Shown: positions 1-7,139 of the stretch, piece by piece | Layout: every line of letters begins with the position of its first letter | Numbering within the stretch: position 1 is the first letter of the stretch | NCBI GenBank assembly: GCA_949290865.1 | Contig: CASETM010000102.1 | Location: 1 to 33,519 of the forward strand | Direction of reading: 5' to 3' | DNA from: an uncultured Bacillota bacterium | GTDB lineage: Bacteria > Bacillota_I > Bacilli_A > Erysipelotrichales > Coprobacillaceae | Length of the DNA stretch: 33,519 nucleotides | Notes under the pieces: generated by a model | Database searches by the model: none | Told to the model about the DNA's origin: nothing | What the model saw: only the letters and a program-made list of their open reading frames with translations | Made by a program: the position numbers and the translations under genes

Positions 1-297
1 AGCGATCACAGCCAGATGATCGCCTCCGATCTTGACACCTCCAACATCGATGATTGAATCTTCCGGATGGAATGCGCGGTTAGCCAGTTTATATGGTTCT
101 GATACCGACATGACTTTTTCAACAGCTGGATCAACTTCGATATAAGTTGGATCCACTTTTGTCGTATCACCAATGATACCAATAACTGATTGAATCGTTC
201 CATTAACAACATTCACTCTTAAACCTAAATTTTCTACCATATCTGATACTTTTTTTACATCACTATCAGAAGCTGATGGTTTCATAACTATGATCAT
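1..297 (-). CDS. aroF: DAHP synthase, 5' portion (runs off window start)
   Basis: Only the first 99 codons lie in the window. The product would be 3-deoxy-7-phosphoheptulonate synthase, which joins phosphoenolpyruvate and erythrose-4-phosphate in the first step of aromatic amino acid synthesis. The start (MIIVMKPSASD) and the segment PYKLANRAFHPEDS followed by DVGGVKIGGDHLAVIA match the N-terminal ferredoxin-like regulatory domain and the entry to the TIM barrel of AroF-type (class I-beta) enzymes. The ATG at 297 is preceded by GAGGAG at good spacing. A Phe-type T-box lies directly upstream, which fits an aromatic pathway gene. The first bases of the barrel are seen but no catalytic residues, since the gene continues beyond base 1. 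Confidence 0.9.
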   Translation of the reverse strand, partial: MIIVMKPSASDSDVKKVSDMVENLGLRVNVVNGTIQSVIGIIGDTTKVDPTYIEVDPAVEKVMSVSEPYKLANRAFHPEDSIIDVGGVKIGGDHLAVIA

Positions 298-334
298 GAT
301 TTTTCTCCTCTTTTCTTTTTTATTATTGATATAA

Positions 335-600
335 ATAAAAAAGCTTCCATCCATAAGGACGAAAGCTATGCTTCGTGATACCACCTTAGTTCACTGATAT
401 ATCGCTATATCAATCTTATCAAGTACTAACATACTCTTACACTTTAACGGGTGTTACCGGAGATGCCTACTGTCATTTCAACACTCTACTCCAAGATGAA
501 TTCAATAAATTTCTTTACTTTCCTTTTCACCAGCCAGGAAATCTCTACGCCAAAGAAAAATACCTACTCTTTCTTTTCACAGTATTTATATCAAATTTAT
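335..600 (-). promoter_or_regulatory. T-box riboswitch, Phe (UUC) specifier, upstream of aroF
   Basis: Minus-strand leader between the aroF promoter and the gene. The T-box core AAGGTGGTATCACG lies at about 373-386. A terminator hairpin at 342-367 (11 bp with two G-U pairs) ends in a T run. The stem I region holds GAATTCATC, giving specifier UUC (498-500) followed by A, as expected for phenylalanine. Uncharged tRNA-Phe should stabilise the antiterminator and allow aroF transcription. The exact stem boundaries were not folded. Confidence 0.9.
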
Positions 601-606
601 AAAACT

Positions 607-635
607 ATTGTATACAAAATAAAATTATCTGTCAA
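607..635 (-). promoter_or_regulatory. Sigma-A promoter for the aroF T-box leader
   Basis: TTGACA (630-635), 17-nt spacer, TACAAT (607-612) on the minus strand. The -35 box overlaps the last codons of the small upstream gene. Initiation would fall near 600, just before the T-box leader. Confidence 0.7.
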
Positions 636-840
636 TCTTTTCTTTCATCACCATCTGTATTGCCAGACGAATATTGAGAGGCATCGTATCATCTTCGATC
701 ATTCTGTTAAAAAAAGCAACATCTTTTTGATCAAGTAAAAAGTCTTTATTGATGATTTCACAAAAATGAATCTTATCAGTTCCTTCATCCATCACTTCTA
801 CATAATTCACTAATATTTCAACCGCTTCTTGAAAATTCAT
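625..840 (-). CDS. Small acidic protein of unknown function (71 aa)
   Basis: A short soluble protein beginning MNFQEAVEILVNY and ending VMKEKIDR. It is predicted to be mostly helical and has no signal peptide, membrane segment or metal motif that I can see. I do not recognise its family. The start is set at the ATG at 840 because AAGGGG sits about 8 nt before it; the ATG two codons upstream would have no spacing to that ribosome site. It lies between the exonuclease gene and the aroF leader in the same direction, so it may be read from the exonuclease promoter, with aroF having its own promoter inside its 3' end. The coding call rests on the ribosome site and the absence of competing features. 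Confidence 0.55.
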   Translation of the reverse strand: MNFQEAVEILVNYVEVMDEGTDKIHFCEIINKDFLLDQKDVAFFNRMIEDDTMPLNIRLAIQMVMKEKIDR

Positions 841-916
841 ACGCATTTCCCCTTAATATACATCACTATTATACAACAATCTCCACTGAAAAGAACCCCT
901 GTATGTAAAAAATTCA

Positions 917-2119
917 TCACAAACCAAAAAGACGATAAAATTCATTTTCTTCAATAATATCAATTTTCTGACCCTGTTCGATTCTTTCTAAAGCTTTCAA
1001 ATGTTTTGCTGTCGCATGTGGTCCATAAGGATTAACACCAACAATGACAACATTCACTTTTTTATTGACTGATTTCTGTACAGTTCCACCAGCTTTTAAT
1101 ATCAGCTCATTCGCTGTTTTCCTGCTCACCTTTTTTAGATTTCCAGTAATGATACAGTTTCTGTTTTGAAATTGACCTTCAATATGTGCTCTTTTTAAAA
1201 TATAAAGATCCAGTCTGTTTTGTCTGTTATTGATTTCATCCTTATATAGATTTTCAATTCCCTGAAACTTTTCAACGATCAGGTCATACAGTTCTTTAGT
1301 TGCTATACAGTCAGCTAAAGCGCGATGTTCATTATTCGTTAAAGAAAATATCTTAACAAGTGTTGACAGCTGATAATTATCACTGCCATAGAAAGCTTTT
1401 TTGGCATAATGTAAAGTATCTAAATAATCATTATTCAAAGGTCCACATGCTTTCTTCAAAAACTGAATATCAAATAAAACATGATGTCCTAAAATCGGCT
1501 CATCCTCGATCATATTTTTAATTTTCTGACGGATTTCTTTGATCGTTGGCTGCCCTGCAACCATTTCATTTGTTATACCCGTTAAATTGGTGATTGTTGA
1601 ACTGATTTTCTTTTGCGGATTGACTAACTGCTGATAGGTTTCAACAATCTGATGATCACGAACTTTTAAGATTCCCACTTCAATGATTTTGTCAGTTTCA
1701 CTGTTAAGACCGGTTGTTTCCAGATCAACGACCACATAATTGGCAAGGGTTTTTTTGACAAGCTGGCCTGGCTTGGCTTTTTTTATTGGAGCGTGCCATG
1801 ACTTTTTTTCAATTTTCATGTCTTTATAGCCACCTTTAGACATATACTGCCGGTACAGGTCATCACATTCATCAATGATACTGTCCTGTGAAGATAACGT
1901 ACGGGTTATAAAAATTTCATGTTCAAAAAGATATTCCATCGTCTTTTTTTCGTGAACAAGATCATCAAGCTTGAGATAAAGCTTTTCATCCTGCTTATGT
2001 TCATATTCCTTCTTTGCTTTTGTGATTTTCTCCAGCAGTTCATCAATATGTTCCAGATAGAAACGCAAATATGTCCTTACATACTGTAAATGCTGTTTTG
2101 CCAGGATATCTTTATTCAT
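917..2119 (-). CDS. DnaQ-like 3'-5' exonuclease with C-terminal BRCT domain
   Basis: A 400-aa protein in three parts. Residues 1 to about 110 are charged and helical, probably coiled coil. Residues about 127-285 are a DEDDh exonuclease: VVDLETTG gives D132 and E134, LGHHVLFDIQFL gives D217, and EHRALADC gives H265 and D270. Residues about 316-400 are a BRCT domain (CIITGNLKKVSRKTANELI). The exonuclease part resembles the epsilon/PolC proofreading domain, and the BRCT part resembles the C-terminus of NAD-dependent ligase, suggesting a role in DNA repair or end trimming; that role is inferred. The ATG at 2119 is preferred over the in-frame GTG at 2128 because GAGGTG is correctly spaced only for the ATG. 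Confidence 0.85.
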   Translation of the reverse strand: MNKDILAKQHLQYVRTYLRFYLEHIDELLEKITKAKKEYEHKQDEKLYLKLDDLVHEKKTMEYLFEHEIFITRTLSSQDSIIDECDDLYRQYMSKGGYKDMKIEKKSWHAPIKKAKPGQLVKKTLANYVVVDLETTGLNSETDKIIEVGILKVRDHQIVETYQQLVNPQKKISSTITNLTGITNEMVAGQPTIKEIRQKIKNMIEDEPILGHHVLFDIQFLKKACGPLNNDYLDTLHYAKKAFYGSDNYQLSTLVKIFSLTNNEHRALADCIATKELYDLIVEKFQGIENLYKDEINNRQNRLDLYILKRAHIEGQFQNRNCIITGNLKKVSRKTANELILKAGGTVQKSVNKKVNVVIVGVNPYGPHATAKHLKALERIEQGQKIDIIEENEFYRLFGL

Positions 2120-2152
2120 ACAGCTCACCTCTTCATGCCTTTTATTTTATTT

Positions 2153-2161
2153 ATTATATCA
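2153..2161 (-). promoter_or_regulatory. Extended -10 promoter for the exonuclease gene
   Basis: TGATATAAT on the minus strand, about 35 nt before the start codon. No convincing -35 box is seen, but the TG extension can compensate. Confidence 0.45.
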
Positions 2162-2171
2162 TATTTTTTAC

Positions 2172-2200
2172 TTGTTTTCTCACAAAAGACTTGTTATAAT
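2172..2200 (+). promoter_or_regulatory. Sigma-A promoter for tRNA-Leu
   Basis: TTGTTT (2172-2177), exactly 17 nt, then TATAAT (2195-2200). The mature tRNA begins 14 nt after the -10 box, so this is a dedicated tRNA promoter. Confidence 0.8.
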
Positions 2201-2213
2201 AAGGTGGCAGTAA

Positions 2214-2300
2214 GCCCGAATGGCGAAATTGGTAGACGCAGCAGACTCAAAATCTGCCGGTGTAACAGCTGTGCCGGTTCGAGTCCGGCTTCGGGCACCA
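2214..2300 (+). tRNA. tRNA-Leu (anticodon CAA)
   Basis: An 87-nt gene with encoded CCA. The acceptor stem GCCCGAA pairs with TTCGGGC, followed by A and CCA. The anticodon stem GCAGA/TCTGC encloses loop CTCAAAA, giving anticodon CAA, which reads UUG. The long variable arm is typical of class II leucine tRNAs, and the T arm contains GGTTCGAGTCC. It stands alone, with its own promoter and terminator. Confidence 0.97.
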
Positions 2301-2305
2301 TAAAT

Positions 2306-2328
2306 AAAGACATGATGTCTTTTTTTTT
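2306..2328 (+). terminator. Rho-independent terminator of tRNA-Leu
   Basis: AAAGAC/GTCTTT stem with 5-nt loop followed by a run of T, six bases after the tRNA CCA end. Confidence 0.75.
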
Positions 2329-2349
2329 GCAAAAATGATCATATTCCTT

Positions 2350-2381
2350 AAAGCAGACTGATCACTATGTACTGCTTTTTT
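2350..2381 (+). terminator. Possible second terminator after tRNA-Leu
   Basis: AAAGCAG/CTGCTTT, 7-bp stem with a 15-nt loop and a T run. The long loop makes it weaker than the first; it may be a back-up. The rest of 2301-2513 holds only this and the next terminator. Confidence 0.45.
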
Positions 2382-2463
2382 ATTTTCATTTCATTCATCA
2401 ATATTTTATTTCAACAAACCGAGCAGCATTTCACTGCTAAAAGAAATCAATACTTCCTTTTAT

Positions 2464-2500
2464 CAAAAAAACAAGGCGACAATTTTACTTTAGCGCCTTG
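2464..2500 (-). terminator. Terminator of the surface-protein operon
   Basis: Minus-strand CAAGGCG/CGCCTTG stem (2472-2500) followed by seven T, 13 nt after the stop codon of the surface protein gene. Confidence 0.85.
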
Positions 2501-2513
2501 TTTAATTTAATTT

Positions 2514-5500
2514 TTATTGACTTTTTGCAGCTTTATATCTTTTACGAAGAACTAGTGTTCCCAATGAACATCCCGATACAAATATCACTGCAACCCAAAG
2601 AACCAGATTGCTGGTATCACCAGTTTGTGTCGTCACTGTACCAGTATTTTCAGTCTTACCTGGTTCTACAGGTTCTGCAGATACGCCGATAGCAGGAATT
2701 TCAACAGCTGCTTTCTTATAGCCACAGATCGTACATTCTTCATGTTTAGAACCCTTCTCACCTGCGGTTGCTTCTTTATCAATGACCCATTTGAACTCGT
2801 GAGCTGTCTTGCTGTCTTCCATGACGATACCGCAATTCGCATTCGTGCATATATGCCAGTGATACTGAGCATCAGCTTTCCATTCGGTTCCTTCGTTATG
2901 ACCAAGTGCAGTTCCTTCAGTCATTCCACAGACTGCACAGGTTTGAGGAGCAGTACATGTCGCTGGTTTCCAGTTATGATCTCCCAGATCACCATATTCA
3001 AATGTTTCTGTTCCTTTTTGACCACAGGCACAAGATTTATAATAAGTTGCTTTAGCCAGACAGGTCGCATCAGTTGCCTTGTAAGCATCGGTTGCGATTT
3101 CCTGATCAAACATATGGGTATGAGCAAGCTGTGGTTCGATCACATAATGGCATACCGAACATTTGATCGCATATTCTTCAGTCGCGTGACCTTCATGATC
3201 AGGGGTATGCGCTGCATAATTGCATTTTTCACTGCAGCCAGCTGTCTGACAGGCATTCCAGTGACCATTTTCATCACTAGACCAGCTTGAAGATGGATCA
3301 TGATCTGCCAAGTCTCCATATTCTTTATGACATACATCACAGATCGCTTTATGCTGACAGGTTGCAATATTTGCTCCTGTAGAAGTATGATGTTCTTTGG
3401 TACCATCAATTATTTCTCCACAGCCAGGAACCGTACACGTTTTCCAGTGATATTCATCATCACTGTCCCATGATGAAGCAGGCTTATGTCCAGCTGGGAT
3501 GATCTTCCATGAATCCAGATCCTTGATTTCGATCAAACCTTTTTCATCTTCAAAGAACTTTCCACATTCAGAACATGTGTAATATGCCTTTGTTCCATCC
3601 GTTGTACAGGTTGCTGGATTTTCAGGAACAAACACTAGATTATGAACATGCTTCTTTTGACCAATTTCCAGATTTCCATTTTCCCAGCTGCCCTGATTAA
3701 TATCAAGTGTGCTGGCAATAGTAATATTTTCATCTAAAGCATTTGTTACCTTGCAGGCAGATTCAGTAATAAAAGTACCACCATTCAGTATGATTTTGCC
3801 ATTTTCTTTTGGATCAAAATGAATAGAATATTTTTCCTTGTCTCCATCTGAAGGATTAGGGTATGCTACGCCATCACGCAATGTCAGCTTACCATCATTT
3901 AAAATAAACTGACTTTCACATTCTGAACGATTATTTCCCATAGACAAGCTGTTAGCATTAACAGCACTGTCAGCATCATCAATAGTAAAAGTGCTTTGAT
4001 TATTAGTCGTAATACCACCAGATACATAGACTTGTGCACCATTTTTTACAGTCAGATCATGGTGAACCCAGAGATATCCACCAATGTTAACTGTTGTACC
4101 ATCAATTGTCAGATCTCCTGTTATTTGACTTCCATCATAGGCTATACTTGGTTCACGTCCCAGATCAAACTGTTTATTGGTCGTAAGCGTTCCATCACCT
4201 TTGATCAAAAGGTTACATTCCATAGCAGTATTGATACTGTCACCTTCAGTATCAATGGTATTATCTCCAATCACAACGATTGTCAGATCTGTCAAGCCAG
4301 AGTTAATTGCACCCATATAACCATATTTTCCACCATATTGCGTAATTTGCGCATTTTTCAGGGTTAAAGTATTCGTATCTGGATCAAAAGCTGCCAATCC
4401 ATTACCACAAGGAATTTCTAATTTATCGCTTCTGAATCTGTCACCATTAACATAAAGTGGATAAAACAGTATGTCACTATCCAAGATATAAGGTGCCATA
4501 TCTTCTCCCAATGCCTGAATATAGGCTTCTTCTGAGCCTTCAGGTACATGGAAACGGAAATTAGCTGCAACTGGTTTGAAAGGAGCACTGGTTCCCGTAC
4601 CAGCAATCTCTGGTGGTGTAGCACTTTCAAAAGTCACACTGGCAAGATTATTGCAGCCATCAAATGCACTGCCACCAATATATGTCACATCAGCTGGTAT
4701 CGTAATTTCTGTCAGCCCGGTACACCCGGCAAATATTGAACTCTCGATTCTCTTAGGAACCTGAATCTTTGTCAAAGATGTACATCCTTTAAATACACTG
4801 TGACTGGTTTCATCGATCTTTTCAAAAGGAAAAGTCGTCAGCGATGAACAGTTTTCAAAAGCATTCATATCAATGTAAAAACTTGTATCAGCGGTTATCG
4901 TTACTGTCGTAAGATTTTTACAGCTATAAAAAGACCTGTCACTGATTCTTTTTAGGTCTTCAGCCGAAAAAGTTTCAATTGCACTTCCAGCAAAAGCCGA
5001 AGATAAAATATTAACTAATTGACCAGCCTTTACATTTTTTAGATTCGTATTGCCATAAAACGCTTTATAATCAATGAATTGGACCGTATCTGGAGCAGTA
5101 TAAGCGGTATCTTTTTTTCCTCCTGGATAAGCCACTAATGTAGATTTTCCATAATTGTACAAAATACCATTATCCACTGAAAATGCAGTATTGCCTTCTT
5201 GTACGGTATAGGCAGTCACTTTAGAATATTCACTGGCTGGGAAGCTGCCACCATCCACCTTGGTCACATCTTTCCATAAACATATTTCACTGATAAAACT
5301 ACGATACCACATCTGATCAAAGAGATCCTGTGCATTCAGCCAGTTTTTCCAGTTCGTCAGACCCTTATCAGTTTCAATGTGTAAAATTCCGTCATCTCCC
5401 AAAGTCCACCAGTCCCATTCAGGAATCGTTGTTATACTGACATCACTGGTCGTTCCGTCTTCACCCTTGACAATCAGCCAGAAAATACATGGACTGGTCG

Positions 5501-5792
5501 TTGGTACATTTTCAACAGTGACGGTAACCTTCTCATTGGCCGTGCAAGGTATACCAGCAACAGAAGTATCGATAGCTGGCTGATCCATTGTAACCGATGG
5601 ATCTGTTACGGCATAATAATACTCGCCTGTAGCCTGACTGGTAAATTCAACCTGTGCTTCGGTCCGGGTGTTACGCCAGGCATCACCAAATGTGACTTCC
5701 GGTGTAACTGCAAAAACCGATACAGGCGAAAATCCCATGATCATAGACAAACAGACCAGCAATGGCATAAGCCTTGTTTGAATTTTTTTCAT
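2514..5792 (-). CDS. BspA-like leucine-rich surface protein with Cys-rich repeats and C-terminal anchor
   Basis: A 1092-aa exported protein. Residues 1-28 are a signal peptide ending VSVFA. Residues about 165-430 are irregular BspA/LRR_5 repeats (SAFDGCNNLASVTFES). Residues about 435-690 look like a parallel beta-helix (LTIVVIGDNTIDTEGD, LTIDGTTVNIGG). Residues about 715-1030 are Cys-rich with many CxxC pairs, including three copies of a Trp-x2-Asp / His-Trp-x2-Cys-x4-Cys unit near 775, 838 and 970. The tail has TTQTGD (1054-1059), one hydrophobic helix and RKRYKAAKSQ. This layout resembles sortase substrates, but the proline of LPxTG is missing, so covalent anchoring is uncertain. Such proteins often mediate adhesion; the ligand cannot be told. 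It overlaps the upstream 113-aa gene by 4 nt. Confidence 0.85.
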   Translation of the reverse strand: MKKIQTRLMPLLVCLSMIMGFSPVSVFAVTPEVTFGDAWRNTRTEAQVEFTSQATGEYYYAVTDPSVTMDQPAIDTSVAGIPCTANEKVTVTVENVPTTSPCIFWLIVKGEDGTTSDVSITTIPEWDWWTLGDDGILHIETDKGLTNWKNWLNAQDLFDQMWYRSFISEICLWKDVTKVDGGSFPASEYSKVTAYTVQEGNTAFSVDNGILYNYGKSTLVAYPGGKKDTAYTAPDTVQFIDYKAFYGNTNLKNVKAGQLVNILSSAFAGSAIETFSAEDLKRISDRSFYSCKNLTTVTITADTSFYIDMNAFENCSSLTTFPFEKIDETSHSVFKGCTSLTKIQVPKRIESSIFAGCTGLTEITIPADVTYIGGSAFDGCNNLASVTFESATPPEIAGTGTSAPFKPVAANFRFHVPEGSEEAYIQALGEDMAPYILDSDILFYPLYVNGDRFRSDKLEIPCGNGLAAFDPDTNTLTLKNAQITQYGGKYGYMGAINSGLTDLTIVVIGDNTIDTEGDSINTAMECNLLIKGDGTLTTNKQFDLGREPSIAYDGSQITGDLTIDGTTVNIGGYLWVHHDLTVKNGAQVYVSGGITTNNQSTFTIDDADSAVNANSLSMGNNRSECESQFILNDGKLTLRDGVAYPNPSDGDKEKYSIHFDPKENGKIILNGGTFITESACKVTNALDENITIASTLDINQGSWENGNLEIGQKKHVHNLVFVPENPATCTTDGTKAYYTCSECGKFFEDEKGLIEIKDLDSWKIIPAGHKPASSWDSDDEYHWKTCTVPGCGEIIDGTKEHHTSTGANIATCQHKAICDVCHKEYGDLADHDPSSSWSSDENGHWNACQTAGCSEKCNYAAHTPDHEGHATEEYAIKCSVCHYVIEPQLAHTHMFDQEIATDAYKATDATCLAKATYYKSCACGQKGTETFEYGDLGDHNWKPATCTAPQTCAVCGMTEGTALGHNEGTEWKADAQYHWHICTNANCGIVMEDSKTAHEFKWVIDKEATAGEKGSKHEECTICGYKKAAVEIPAIGVSAEPVEPGKTENTGTVTTQTGDTSNLVLWVAVIFVSGCSLGTLVLRKRYKAAKSQ

Positions 5793-6130
5793 AATGTTTT
5801 CTCTCCTTTTATTTTTGTAAGAGCCGAAAGTTTCAGCTCATTTTCCAGCAGCTGTTCTACCGCGTCTGCCAGATAATCCATGGCGCGCTGCTGTCCCTGT
5901 TCAGAAAGTCCTTCCCGTGGAGTGATGATCGACACTGTCAATACTGTTGCCGGCGGTTCCTCTGAAACAATTATTTCAAATCCATTTTTATTGCCAAAAA
6001 CTGCAACATCAGCATCAATATGTCCGGACTTTTCTTTTTCATAAACACTGTTTTGGGAATCTAAGACATCATAAAGTGCAAAAAGCACCAACTGTCTGGT
6101 GTAAGGCAGAATACGCCTGACAGATTTCAT
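5789..6130 (-). CDS. Unknown 113-aa protein coupled to the surface protein gene
   Basis: A soluble protein starting MKSVRRILPYTRQLVLFALYD with an acidic middle and a helical C-terminus (AMDYLADAVEQLLENELKL). I do not recognise its family. There is no signal peptide or clear membrane helix, so it is probably cytoplasmic. The start has an excellent ribosome site (GGAGG, about 8 nt upstream). Its stop overlaps the surface protein start by 4 nt, so the two are translationally coupled and probably linked in function, for example in expression or secretion of the surface protein; this is inference. An apparent promoter lies at 6306-6334, leaving a leader of about 170 nt. Confidence 0.75.
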   Translation of the reverse strand: MKSVRRILPYTRQLVLFALYDVLDSQNSVYEKEKSGHIDADVAVFGNKNGFEIIVSEEPPATVLTVSIITPREGLSEQGQQRAMDYLADAVEQLLENELKLSALTKIKGEKTL

Positions 6131-6305
6131 ATTTGTTCGCCTCCTTCTCCATTATTTCAATCAAATCCTGTTCGTTCTCCCCATGGTGGTATCATCATTC
6201 CCTCCAGGTGTTTCTGCAATCATTCATAAGCCATACCTTTGTTTCCTGATCAGACAGCAATATAAAACAACTGTAGTGATTGCTGATACGCTTACGGATT
6301 GCTGT

Positions 6306-6334
6306 ATTATATTTTTATCATACTTAAAAGTCAT
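6306..6334 (-). promoter_or_regulatory. Probable promoter of the surface-protein operon
   Basis: ATGACT (6329-6334), 17 nt, TATAAT (6306-6311) on the minus strand, between the terminator at 6398-6436 and the 113-aa gene. Confidence 0.55.
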
Positions 6335-6390
6335 GCTTTTTTGCAGTACACAAGAGTGCCATCTTAGGTTCACATATGTGACATTTCTCT

Positions 6391-6436
6391 TAATCATAAA
6401 AAAAAGTACCGTTTTCAGCAAAAAAACAGTACTGAA
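6391..6436 (-). terminator. Strong terminator closing the 6.4-7.05 kb region
   Basis: Minus-strand stem AGTACTGTTTT / AAAACGGTACT (11 bp including one U-G), 7-nt loop, then eight T. It isolates the surface-protein operon from whatever is transcribed upstream, yet no intact gene ends before it. Confidence 0.8.
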
Positions 6437-7050
6437 CATCTACTGCTTATTACCCATTGACTGTTACCTTCAAAAGCTTTTTTCCTGTACTTATCTGCTT
6501 TATTCCCCATCAGCAGATCAACAACGGCCACCTTTGAAATCACAGTTCACTAAGCAGCTATTCCTGTAATCAGACTTACTGAAAGATCAGCCATGCTAAG
6601 CCCCTCCCTTGATTACGCATTCATACCGGACCACAGTTCAGAAAATCTGGTTTTTTGAGCCATATTTCAAAACATCAGACATGGCAATACACAAGGCTGG
6701 ATTTTGGCAATATCACCAGCGAGTCCAGCCAGAATAGATCTGTTGATCATAATCAGCTTTGACCATGAACAAGAATTGAATTCCTGACAATTTATCTGGA
6801 CACTCAGCCACATGATCTTTGTATCATAGAAGCTTTCAAGCACTGAAAGTGAAACAGGTGTTACAGAAAGAATGAACATTTTCCATATATCTTTCCCTGA
6901 ATCTAAAGAATCATCTTAGGACGCTTCTCTTCAAATCAGCTGGTCATCACCCTTTCTCATTTACCAGCTGAAAGAAAAATCAACTATCACTGATCCAGCA
7001 AAACTTCATGCAGAAAACATCTTTATTTGCGATTACTGCATATCTTTTAC
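6430..7050 (-). pseudogene. Probable decayed minus-strand gene(s), family not recognised
   Basis: About 600 bases with no intact gene but with relics of one. On the minus strand, one frame carries protein-like sequence broken by stops, with fragments such as PDKLSGIQFLFMVKADYDQQ and CIAMSDVLKYGSKNQIF. It ends GGA-GGG-GCT-TAG, overlapping AGGGAGGGG and an ATG at 6594. From that ATG a 14-codon frame ends in TAG-TGA, but the same frame continues open for 42 codons (fragment LLMGNKADKYRKKAFEGN) until the terminator. This pattern (ribosome site, coupled stop/start, in-frame stops, strong terminator) suggests two former genes of an operon. I cannot name a family, and chance open frames are a real alternative. 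Confidence 0.35.
6550..6594 (-). CDS. Possible 14-aa peptide with strong ribosome site
   Basis: ATG at 6594 preceded by AGGGAGGGG, encoding MADLSVSLITGIAA and ending in two adjacent stops (TAG, TGA). The strength of the ribosome site is unusual for a chance frame. It may be a real short hydrophobic peptide, or the broken start of the longer frame that continues after the stops. Confidence 0.2.
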   Translation of the reverse strand: MADLSVSLITGIAA

Positions 7051-7057
7051 TTTAAAC

Positions 7058-7091
7058 AAAAAAGGCAAGAGCTTTTTATCTCTTACCCATT
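7058..7091 (-). terminator. Terminator of the lipoprotein gene
   Basis: Minus-strand GGTAAGAG/CTCTTGCC stem (one wobble), 8-nt loop, then TTTTTT, about 50 nt beyond the lipoprotein stop. Confidence 0.75.
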
Positions 7092-7139
7092 TTCACCTTG
7101 ATTGTCTGTCCTTTACAGAACAGCTGTCTAAAATATGTT

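Noticed and set aside
451-738. 95-codon plus-strand open frame
   Set aside because: It runs antisense through the aroF T-box leader, promoter and the small 71-aa gene; no ribosome site and no protein-like composition.
2625-3290. 221-codon plus-strand open frame
   Set aside because: Antisense shadow of the Cys-rich repeats of the surface protein; Cys/Phe-rich translation without family character.
6121-6240. Short protein-like frame upstream of the 113-aa gene (fragment ENEQDLIEIMEKEANKYE)
   Set aside because: It is preceded at once by two stops and has no start or ribosome site of its own; it overlaps the ribosome site and start of the 113-aa gene. Could be a relic but is too short to call.
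6183-6569. 128-codon plus-strand open frame
   Set aside because: Crosses the strong minus-strand terminator and the operon promoter, lacks a ribosome site, and does not read like a folded protein.
6667-6879. 70-codon minus-strand open frame
   Set aside because: No ribosome site; probably one frame of the decayed region rather than an intact gene.
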